Position numbers and translations under genes: made by a program
Shown: piece after piece, positions 15,555-26,500 of the stretch
Layout of the letters: each line of letters starts with the position of its first letter
How positions within the stretch are numbered: position 1 is the stretch's first letter
The notes under the pieces: model-generated
What the model saw: the letters and a program-made list of their open reading frames with translations, nothing else
Told to the model about the DNA's origin: nothing
Databases searched by the model: none
Assembly: GCA_017399945.1 (NCBI GenBank)
Contig: JAFQAQ010000002.1
Location: 33,194-97,193 of the forward strand
Source of the DNA: Clostridia bacterium
Lineage (GTDB): Bacteria; Bacillota; Clostridia; Christensenellales; Borkfalkiaceae
Reading direction: 5' to 3'
Length of the DNA: 64,000 nucleotides

Positions 15555-17399
15555 CTATCTATAATCTTTTCTCTTTCCACAATTCGTGCAAGTTTTTTTA
15601 AAAAGACCTTTAAACTTTCCGCCACAATGTTGACACAACCGTCTTTTACGAAAATCTTGTTTTTGCCTTTCATTTGCCTTTTGCTCTCTTGCTATTCGGT
15701 TGGTTTCAATATCTTTATATAGTCCGTTTATACCGTCGAACAGTTTCCATTGATAAACGGTGTCGTACCGTTTCCAATCACCCGTAGCAACCACCGTGCC
15801 GTCGGTTTTTAGACCTATCGAATGATGGTCGCCCACCGAAACGGCAATTATATCCGTCCAAGAAGAAACGTCGCATTGGTTGTTTTCGTTATATCCCGCC
15901 ATAACCACCGTGCCGTCTTTTCTTAAACCAAGGCATCTCCCGCCTTTTACCGAAATGGCGATTATATCCGTCCACTTAGCAAGGTCACGTCCAAACCAGC
16001 CACCGTCGGTAGTTATTACCGTCCCGTCGTTTTTTAACCCGATAGATTTATCCACGTCGGTTGCAATAGCAACTATATCCGTCCAACGACTTACTTCGCA
16101 TTGGTTAAAATAGTTTTGCCCTACAGCGACCACCGTGCCGTCTTTTTTTAACCCCAAAGAATGCACTTCGCCCGCGCAAACGCTGGTTATATCCGACCAA
16201 CCAATCACGCTACATTGACCAAAATCGTTTTTGCCAACGGACACCACCCTGCCGTCCGATTTTAAGCCCAACACGTGACGAGAGCCCGTAGATATATCGA
16301 TTATATCCGTCCACTCGGACACGCCTTTTTGTATTCCGTAAATATCCTTGCCGTTAAAGTTAACCCTTCCGTCTATTTTTAAGGCTAGTTCAAACACCCA
16401 GCTAGCGTAAACGCCCTTAACGTCCGTCCAACTGCGAATGCCTTCTATCCTACCTTTTTTGCCTTCTAGTCCACAAGCAAGCACAGTGCCGTCCGATTTT
16501 ATGGCAAGGGTGTTTTGTTCGCCTGCCGAAAGGGTGTTTTTAACCAGCGCGTTTAGCCCTCGTTTTTCTTTTAATGCGTTAAGCTCTCTTTCGCGTTCTA
16601 GTCGAATTTGTTCTAAACGTTCTTGTTCTTGTTTTTCTTTATCTAAAACTTGTTGCTCTATTTTTTCTTTTGCGCTAGTTAATGCGTTTTCTAAAAATTC
16701 AATCTCTTCCCGTTCGCAAAAACGAATCGCCCATTTATAATTGGAATTTTCAGAAAAGTCAACTGCCTGTTGGCTTAGTTGTTCTTTTGTCGTAAGTTCA
16801 AAATCGCAAAGAAGTTTTATTAGGTACGCCTTGCCAAATTCTGCGTCAATATTAAGCATATCTTCACAAAACTTGTTTGCCGTCGCAAAATCCCCTTGTT
16901 CTAACGAAAGGTTTGCCCTAACCAAAAAGTTTTCTACTTGTTTGTTTTGCGCTTTTTTCTTGGCTTGTTCTGCTTCGGCTTTTCTTTTTAGTTCAAGATG
17001 TGCAAAATAAACTTCTATTTGTCTTACTAGTTCTTGGTAAGATTGCCGTTCGTCGTTAAAACAATCTATCCATTGCGCTTGTTGCAAAAAATAAGTGTTA
17101 GATTCGCTTATATCAAACTCGTGCAGTCTAAACGGAAGTATCTTCTTTCTTGCGCTAAACGCAAGTGATAATTCGTTGCCACAGTGGGGGGAATTATCCG
17201 AATTTTGCGAAAGAATAAACACAAACGCATCACAACCTTTTATACCGTTTGTGATTTCCGTTGCGAAACTTTCGCCCCCGTGAATATCTTCGGTTGCTAT
17301 CCACGTGTTTATTCCGTTTTGTTTTAATACGCTATTAACTAGATCGGCTTGCCCCTGATCCATAGTCGAATAGCTTATAAAGACGTACGGTTTTTGCAT
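15555..17399 (-). CDS. TIR domain / RCC1-repeat / zinc-ribbon protein
   Basis: 614 residues in four parts. Residues 1-150 are a TIR domain (PYVFISYSTMDQ; TWIATEDIHGGESF; catalytic-type Glu in SPHCGNELSLAF). Residues about 155-220 look like a TPR-type helical pair, then a long charged coiled coil (about 225-285). Residues about 295-560 are about six RCC1-type blades recognisable by repeated SIGLKxDGTVVAxG and WTDIIAIS. The C-terminus is a zinc ribbon, CQHCGG with CTNCGK. TIR domains of this type are NAD+-consuming enzymes in several bacterial defence systems; the propeller would be the sensor or scaffold. No signal peptide, so it is cytoplasmic. Function is inference. Confidence 0.85.
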   Translation of the reverse strand: MQKPYVFISYSTMDQGQADLVNSVLKQNGINTWIATEDIHGGESFATEITNGIKGCDAFVFILSQNSDNSPHCGNELSLAFSARKKILPFRLHEFDISESNTYFLQQAQWIDCFNDERQSYQELVRQIEVYFAHLELKRKAEAEQAKKKAQNKQVENFLVRANLSLEQGDFATANKFCEDMLNIDAEFGKAYLIKLLCDFELTTKEQLSQQAVDFSENSNYKWAIRFCEREEIEFLENALTSAKEKIEQQVLDKEKQEQERLEQIRLERERELNALKEKRGLNALVKNTLSAGEQNTLAIKSDGTVLACGLEGKKGRIEGIRSWTDVKGVYASWVFELALKIDGRVNFNGKDIYGIQKGVSEWTDIIDISTGSRHVLGLKSDGRVVSVGKNDFGQCSVIGWSDITSVCAGEVHSLGLKKDGTVVAVGQNYFNQCEVSRWTDIVAIATDVDKSIGLKNDGTVITTDGGWFGRDLAKWTDIIAISVKGGRCLGLRKDGTVVMAGYNENNQCDVSSWTDIIAVSVGDHHSIGLKTDGTVVATGDWKRYDTVYQWKLFDGINGLYKDIETNRIAREQKANERQKQDFRKRRLCQHCGGKFKGLFKKTCTNCGKRKDYR

Positions 17400-17428
17400 T
17401 ACTAAGTCCTTTATCTTTCTCTTTTTTT

Positions 17429-17457
17429 ATTATATCATTTTTCCCTTAAAATGGCAA
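17429..17457 (-). promoter_or_regulatory. Promoter of the TIR/DUF4886 pair
   Basis: Minus strand -35 TTGCCA (17452-17457) and -10 TATAAT (17429-17434), 17-bp spacing. Confidence 0.6.
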
Positions 17458-17477
17458 TAGTCTAACCTTTTAAACGA

Positions 17478-17510
17478 CAAAAAAGACGGGTAAAGCCCCG
17501 TCTTTTTTAT
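17478..17510 (-). terminator. Terminator of the giant surface-protein gene
   Basis: GACGGG and CCCCGTC form the stem around GTAAA/TTTAC, with A- and T-runs on both sides, so it works in either direction. It lies just after the stop at 17518. Confidence 0.8.
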
Positions 17511-17517
17511 TAGATTT

Positions 17518-20500
17518 TTATTCTGCTGATTGAGAAAAGATTTGTATTAATGCGTGTTCTAAATAATCTGCAACCAATCTATGTCCAGCAGAAGTTAAAT
17601 GTAGTCCGTCTTCCATATAATAAAGTCTAGTATCTTCGTCGGATACGTCCATATCTAAATCAGAATACAAGTCAACGCAAGCAACCGAATATTTTTCGCA
17701 CGCTTGTTTTATAGCGTTTACGTAATCAACTAACGAATACCCTGCGCCGTTAGGAAGGGTATCTAGGGTGAATTGTTCGCCCGTTGCAGAATTGATTCCG
17801 TATCCATATCTATGGGTAGGAGTTGCAAATACAATCTTAGCGTTTGGATATTTTGCTTGTAAGGTAGTGATAATTTGATTTAACGCACCGTAGAAAGAGG
17901 TGTCCGTAGTATCGTTTATACTTCCCAAAGGAGTATCGTAAGTATAGTCGTTAGTACCCATAAAGATAGTAATTAAGTCTGCTTGTGGAATACTGTCGAT
18001 TCTACTTATTAACGAATCTACTCCGTTATTAGCCACGCCACTTATACAACTGTTTTCAAGTCCCATAGCGTTAGTTTCGCCAAGTTCTAGACCTTCTTTT
18101 AAGATTTCCCAGTATTTAGCGTCTTGACAATTAATACCAGCCGTAATTCCGTCTCCTACGAACACTGCCGTTTTATCAGCCAACGGACCTTTTGCGGTTA
18201 TGATTTCGCTAGCAACGAAGTATTTAGAGAATAGAACGTTATCTGTGTCACTAGTTATCATAATCATATCTTGTTTAATTTCGCTTTGCGTTCTTACGTC
18301 ACTGAAAATGCTTACCGAATAAATATTACCCTTAAAGCTTTGAACGTTAACGCGCGCGTCGGTTGCAACGTAGAAATTGCTTCCGTCGTATGGAACTAAA
18401 CAATCTAATTGTACGGTTTCAGAAAGAACTCCGTCAATATACAAACTACAACTCAATCCGTCCACAACGAACGCTAGGTGTACGCTTTCTTGGCTTCTTA
18501 CGTCTGCCTTAAACTCGTACGAATAAGAAACGCCGTTTACTTTGTACCACAAACGTGGCGCACCGTTAGTATAAATTTCTAAGTTCATCTTGTTAGACGC
18601 ACCGTTATAGTTGCCTAAAATTACACCACCTCTATCGGTAATATTTGGCGATAGTTGTAACAACACTTCGTAAGTTACGGGCGCTTTATCGAACGCTTGT
18701 TCTATCTTGTAGTAAGCGTTTCCACCAAGTGAAGAATCGGTGTTTTCGTAGTTGTTGTTTATAATACCGTCCGACATATAAGGAATAGAATAGTATCCTA
18801 TTACCTTGCCACACTTAGCGCAAACGTATTTAGCAACTCCGTCACAATCAGGCGTTGCGTTAGAAACAATCACTAACTTAACGTCGTTATGTAACTTAGC
18901 GCCACTTATTGGTTTTGCGTTAATAAATTGTGCGCTTGCAAGCGCTTCGCTACTATCAACGAATACCATATCGTTGATAATTTGTTCTTGCGTTCTTGCG
19001 TGGTCGAACAGATTTACTGAATATATAGTTCCCTTAAAGTATTGGTCGTTACCCGGTCTAAAATCACCACCTACGCTATAACCAAAGGTAGATACGGGCA
19101 ACGGAATAGCAAGTTCTTGCGTTTCCACTAGTTCGCCGTTAATATATAGCCAAGCAATAGTTCCCTCAATACTCAACGCTAGGTGGATAGGTTTGTTAGA
19201 ACGAACGTCCGTATCAAACCTGCAATCTACCGTTTGACCGTTATCTCTAAAATAAAGTCTTAATTTACCATTTTTATAAACTTCTAAGCTTACGATTTGG
19301 CTATTTTTGAAGTTGTTGCTTACGATAACGCCCGCACGTCCCGTATAAGAAGGTGATAGTTCAATCACTGCTTCAAAGGTTTGTGGCGTGCCGTCTAAAT
19401 CACAAGGTAACGCACCGTAAGTGTTTGCGTTAAAGGTTTGACCGTTAATTGCGTTTTCTGCGCCGTCTGCCGAATAGTATGCAGAGTACAATACGTTTTC
19501 GTCGTTATTGTCAACGTGAACTATATCCTCCCTAATTTCAGACTGAGTTCTTACGTTGCTAAACAAGTGTAGCGAATAGATAGTTCCCTTAAAGAACTGC
19601 GCGTTGTTTGCACGATAGTCCCCGCCAACGGCAAATCCTTCCGTCACGTTAGGAAGAACGGCTGCCGTTTGGATTGTTTCTTCCATAACGCCGTTTACGT
19701 ATAAGGTTGCAGTCGTTCCGTCAACGGTAATTGCTATATGCGTGCGAGCGTTAGAACGAATATCTTTTGCAAACGAATAATCGTATCTTACGTTATTTGC
19801 TATATAGTATAGTCTAATCTTACCACCTGCCAACACTTCGATACTGATAGTATCAGAAGAACTGCCGTTATAGTTACCAACGATAACGCCCGCTCTATCG
19901 GTATGGGTAGTAGGAACGCAAACTTCTGCTTCGATAGTGGATATCGGTTTTTCAAGTTGTTCAATGCCGTTTATTTGGTCGGCGGTAAACTTTAATCCTT
20001 GGTTGTATTCGCCACCAACGAAAGAAGTAACCTCGTTTCCTAAGAAATATTTAGCGTAAATAACGTCTTCGCCCTTTTCACTCACGTATTCCATATCAGA
20101 AAGAATTTCTTGGGCGTTTCTCACGTCGTCAAACACTGCAACCGAATATATAGTACCCTTAAAGATTGAGGCAACGTCACTTCTATGGTCGCCACCGATA
20201 AAGAATTCTTTATCGACGATAGGCAACCCTTGTTCAACGCCTATGGTTTCGGTTAACTGCCCGTTTAGATAAAGTTTTGCAAGGTTTCCGTCAACGGTTA
20301 CCGCAATATGAACTTTTTCCGTCGAGCGAATATCCGTGCTAAATATTACGTCTGACCTTACGCCGTTGTTAATATAGAAGAGTCTTACTCTACCATAAGT
20401 ATAAATTTCTAGGTTTATTGCGTTTTGGTCTTTATACGAAGAATAGTTACCAAAGATTACGCCACCACGAGTGCCATTTCCGTTATACTGAACGGTGGCT

Positions 20501-23500
20501 TGTATGGTTAACGGCGTTTGGTCTATCTTGGTTGGTAGTTTGGTATCGTTAGTAAAATCACTGCCCGAGTTGGTTTCGGGATTGTACATACTGCCGTTAT
20601 ATTTAGTTTCTTCCGATTCAACTACCTTGTTACATATAGTACATAATTTATAACGAATACCGTTTTGAGTTGGAGTAGCAACCCTTTCAACTATCCAATC
20701 GCCTGCGTAGTGCAAGGTTTTAACAACTTCTTCTTGCCCACAAATAGAACATTTGTTGTAAATATAACCGTGTTCGGTTGGGGTTGCTTCCTTGCGAGAA
20801 GTGTCTGTAAACGTATGTTCTACTAAATCACCCGTAGTTGAATACTTGGCAAGAGCTGAGAACACGCTGTCGTCTGCGCAAGAGGTTTCTTTAATAACTA
20901 TTGCAAAGTTAGATTGGAAATACATTGAGCCTGCGTGTAGATTGCAAGAGTTGATTAAGGATACGTAGTAACGTTGTCCGTTCTTAACGTAGGAGAATTG
21001 TAAGTCCTTGTTGTGAACGGAACCCTTTTCCCATTTATTTATAGACTTAAATCCAATATCTTTACCAACCACTAAATCGTCGAAGGTGGAAGCGTCGAAA
21101 GATTCCATATTAGCGTAAATCTTATTTTTAGGATTTTTGTTTTTATGGAAAGCGTCTACTAACATATTTTCTAGTTGTCTTGCAAGTGGGAAACTTCCGC
21201 TATATTCGGCAGCGTTCCAAGTGAACACTATGTAGTCTTCCGATTCGTAAAGTTCACGCATGTATTTAGAATATGGATTGTACACTTCACTCCAAGACAA
21301 CACGTCGCCTGCAAAAGGCGTGAAATAAAGTTCAAACACGTCGTCTTGTTCGGTTCCTATATAAACTAGTTGTTCGTCTTTTGCGATTTGATCACCTTTT
21401 CCTGCTAGTATTAAATCTATTTGTTTGGTAGTTTCTACGTTTAGTATGTTTTGGAATTCGATTATTTCTTCTTGTCCGTCAAGACCGGTCATTAAACGTA
21501 AATAGTTAACCGAAGTGCGATAGATATATTCGTGGTCGGAAATAATGTTTGCAGTTTGTTGTTTCCAGTTAGCGTTGTATCCCGACGAAGTAATTCCGTC
21601 TAAGTTAGAACTTGAAGTCCAAACGGCGTCTCTATGAATTTCGCCGTTCATGTCAATATAATGTGATACGGCACAAAGTTTAGTGTGCATCATGTCCGTA
21701 CCACCCTTACCACCGTCGCTTAACGTCCAGTCAAAGTAATGGAAAGATAAATAATCCCTTACAAACCTATCTTCAGCGTAACTAGGATCACAAGGTTCGT
21801 CTAGATAATATTCAAAATATTCTATTACGGTTGACGGTAATACCTTTGAATTGGTAATCGGGTATGCGTCCCTATGCGCCAACACGTTAACCTTAACGCC
21901 CATTTTTGCAGCAGAAACAAGCAAGTAAGAAACTCTTACAAACCCAAATTCATCGTAATTTTGATGTGGCAACGCCCTTGCGTAACCAAAATATCTGCTG
22001 TTACGGTTTATGTTTATTGCCGTTTGAACGGAGAAACGATAGGAAGCAATATCAATCTCCACGTTTTCGGTGGGGTATTGTTTTTTGTATTGCATTGCTT
22101 GGAAAATCAACAAGGCTTCGCCAACCGTCATGTTGTCTGCCGGCGAGTAGTTTGGATATACGAAAGTGTCTACCTTAACCGTTTTGCCGTTGATATTTTC
22201 AAAATAAGTTTCTTCCTTGCTCATAAAGTTAGAACTGTTATCTAAAATCGGGAATTTATCGTAAGTTGCGTTTATAAACCCGTCGCTTGAATTTTGCGAT
22301 AGGTTAAACACGTCGTCAACCGAAACGGGAGTTCTTACTGGTGAGGTTTGTACCTTTTCAACCACGCTATCAAATCCCGGCGCAGTGGGCGCGGTTTCGG
22401 TAATTTCTTCAACCGTTAAACTACCACTTATTGCAACCGTCCAATAATCGCCGTCTATATTACCGTAATCTAAATCTACAAACTTGGATTTATCTATTCT
22501 TAATTTTGCGTTAAAAGTGTTACCCCAAATGATAGAGCCCTTTTGCGCGTGGTTTTGCGATACGGTAGCGCCGATAAGCGTTACTACCGTTCCACTAGTG
22601 GTTTCGTATATAAATCCACCCGTAGTAGCCTCGTTGTTAACGCCGGTTAGATTATATAGCGACGCTAAACTCTTTCCTGAAATATAAAAACCACCACCCA
22701 CGCCTTGCGAAAGGTTGCCGTTAAAGGTACAAGCGTTAACGACGGTAGGAGTGCCGTAGGTGTATACGAACAACCCACCACCGTTTTCAGTAGATTTGTT
22801 GTTGTTAAATTCAGTATTGTAAATTTCGGTAATAGCGCCGTCGTATAAGTAAACGCCACCACCCATGTTTGCGTTGTTGTTGTTAATAAAACTGTTGTGA
22901 ATAGTAGTAGTGCCTACCGAATATATGAAACCACCGTGATTTCTTGCAGTGTTTCTAGAAGCAACCACGTTGTTTAACACGACGTTAGCGTTTTCACCTA
23001 CCGAAATACCACCCGCGTGTTGCGCACTACCGTTTTTAGTAAACAAGCCACCATCAACGGTCAATATTGAAGAAGCTAAGGCAATTGCACCACCTAAACT
23101 ATCCCCCGATTTAGTCGTCGAGTTAGCCACGAATGAAACGTCCGTCATATAAACGTCTACGCCTGCCGTTAATAACACTGCGCCACCGTTTTCTTTTGCT
23201 ACGTTTTGCTTGAAATCAACCGATTTTAAGGTAAGCACCTTAGTGTCGTTTTCAATACTTCTTCTAGTTGCGTAAATCGCACCGCCGGAAGATGCAGTGG
23301 AGTTACCGTTAAAGGTAGAATCGGAAATGGTTACCTTTGAGTTTCTATCGATATCGCTTGAATAAGAAATATAAATAGCACCTGCGTTTTTAGAAGTCGA
23401 GTTTTTATCGAAAATAGAAGTTTTTATATCGATAGTTGAACTTCTTACAGATATCGCGCCACCGTGAGAGTCTGCCTTGTTGTTAGCCATAGTAGTGTTA

Positions 23501-26500
23501 ACGATAGTTGCCGTTGCTTGACTTATAACGTATAACACACCTGCTTCGCCCGTTGAATAGTTGTCGGTAAAGGTAGAATCTTTAATGGTAAGAATAGACT
23601 TGCGTTCGGCAGTTATTGCACCACCCGAAGCGGCGGTGTTGCCGATAAATTCGCTGTTAACCACGTCTACGACCGAGCCCGATTCGTAGGAAGCGTCCGA
23701 ACAATATAATGAAATTGCACCACCGATGTTTGCACTGTTACCGATAAAGGAACAATTTTCTAGTAGCACAAAACGAGTTACGTACGTTTGAGAAGCCCTA
23801 GAAACGAACATAGCGCCCCCGCGGGAAGCCGCTACGTTATCTTTAAAGGTAACGTTTTTAACGGTAAAGGTACTTGAAGTATAAACTGCACCACCACTAC
23901 CCGTAAGCGCTTGGTTGCCTTCAAAAACAACGTTTCCGTAAAGAACTATGCCGTTTAAGGTTGCCGAACATATTGCGCCACCGTTTACCCTAGCAGTGTT
24001 TTCTTTAAATAAAATTGTAGAAGTAGATTTATAACCAGCGTTAAGCTGAGAAGTTGCTCTGCTTGCCGAATAGTAAACGCCACCGCTTATAGTTGCGTGG
24101 TTACTTATAAAACTACCACCGTAAATTTTCATTATTGCGTAGTTATATACGATACCACCACGAGCACCTTCGTTGTCTATAAACAAACCGTCGTAGATAG
24201 TAATATTACCTTCGTTATAGAACACGCCACCGTTGGTGGAGTTTCTTCCTTCTTCGGTAGAAGCGTCTTCAACTTTGATGGAGTTGTTTTGGTATACGCC
24301 ACCGTAAACGTTCAAGCCACCAAAGTCAACGATAGCAACCGAACCACCTACTCTGTTTGCTCTTGAAAAAGAGAATCTTTCAAAAAGAGTTCTTTGGTTA
24401 TCTACCTTATGGCAGTTAATAACCGATAGGTTTTCGTATAAATTAACTATACCACCGTTACATACGAAGAATATCGAGCCGTAAACGTCTACCGTCATAT
24501 TATCTTTGTTTCCGTCGATAGTAAGTAGTCCCGTAGTGGTAGACTGGGGATTTCCCATGGTAAGCACGTCGTCTGCTTTTATAATAACGGTGTTATTTCC
24601 CTCGCTATCTTCGCCAACCACGAAGAAATCTCCACCGAAATCACTTGCTCTGGTTAACGTGTAACGAGCAGTGGAGAAAATAGTTACCTCGCTAGTAATA
24701 TAGAAAGTACGGTCTATTTCAAAGTCGCTTACTACTCTTATATTTTTATGGCCCTGTAAAATTGCTTGTTCAAGTTGGTCGGCAGTTGAAACTTCAATTG
24801 CGCCTTCAAGATCTCCTGCCGATTCGTTACCCTCTTCCATGAATTCGGGAGCGCTATCGGAAATCGCCTTAACGGTCATCATCCCGTAAAGCGCCTTGTT
24901 CCAATAATCCGAATCTAAGTTTTCGGTAGATAGGTCTTTTACCTTTTGTTTATTAACGAATAATACCGCCCCCTTAGTGCCGTATGCGATAGGGCCGTCG
25001 GTCGCGATGTTTTGGTCTACCGTTAGGTCTATAATAGCAACTTGCGTTAATTCGTCTGCAAGATAAACCACGCCACCTCTTAACGCGTTGTTGTTGCTAG
25101 TTTGGACGTTGTAAAGTTGTGCGTTAGCTTTGTTGTCCGCATAAAGCACGCCACCAAACCTCGTCGCTTGTTGATTTATGAATTGACAAAGTTGTATTTT
25201 AGCAACCGTAGACACGCCCGAAACGTATATAGCACCTGCGTTTTTCTTAGACGAGTTTCCGTCGAAAATAGAAGTGTAAACTTGTGCGTTAGATTGGTTG
25301 ATAACTGCCATAGCACCACCGTTTACGCTAGAAACGTTGTTTATAAAGGTCGTTTCGTAAACGGTTATAGCTGATTGACAACCAAAGATTGCACCACCGT
25401 CGTTATAAGAAAGGTTTTGGTTAAAGTTAGATTTTAACGAATAAACTTCGGATAGATAAACGGCAATAGCGCCACCGTTATAGTCGGCTTCGTTACTAGT
25501 AAAATAAGTTTGATTAACGTTTATTTTTGATTGCAAGCCGTAGATTGCGCCACCTTCTAATGCAAAACAGCCTTCAAAGTTATCGCTAACAGAGTTAAGC
25601 GAACTGTTTTCTAAATAGATAGCACCGCCTAAATATCCGCCTGTGTTTTTAATTTGGTTTTCTTTTAATTGCAAGCTAGAATCGATTGCGTATATAAAAC
25701 CACCGTTATTTGAAGTTTGGTCGCCGTTTGCGATAAGTCCTATCGCTTGCACGGTTGATTGGTTAGAATAAATAGCACCGCCGTCGATTGCCGAGTTGTT
25801 AATAAAAGTTGCGCCAACTAAACTAAATTCCCCTTGGTTTAGATATAAAGCGCCACCTAGTTGTGCATAGTTACTTTCAAAAATAGCTAGCGAAATGGAA
25901 AGTTCACAACTATCGGTTGCAATATAAATCGCACCACCTTCAATTGCAGAGTTATTGGTAATTGTCGAGTTGATTTGGACACTGCCACCTGCTAAATAAA
26001 TAGCGCCACCCTTTTCGGCGTAGTTTTCTTGCAAGGTACAATCGCTGATATTTAATATTCCTTGGTTATAAATAGCGCCACCGTTAACTGCCACGTTGTT
26101 GCTGATTACGGCTTTTTCAACGTTTAATCTGCCGTAGTTTAATATAACTCCGTTTAAGTTTGACGCGTTGTTAGAAATTTCACATCCAACAAGGTTTGCA
26201 GTCGCGTTATTTTGAACGGTTAACACTGCTCCGTTTTCCGACGAGCAGTTGATAATACTTACGCCTTTATATAAACTTAGTTGAGCGTTTTGCAAAACTT
26301 CTATTGCCGTTTGCGATTGTTTGTTTTGTCCGTCAATAGTAATTAAGTTATCAGTGTTAGCAGTTGAAAGGCCAATGGATAAGTGAACGCCGTTTTCTTG
26401 CGTTTCTCCTTCTAAATCTCCAACTACGAATAATCTTCCCGTAAATTCTTGTGCGCGTATAAACTTGCATTGAGAGGTAGAGAAAATTACGGTATCGTTA

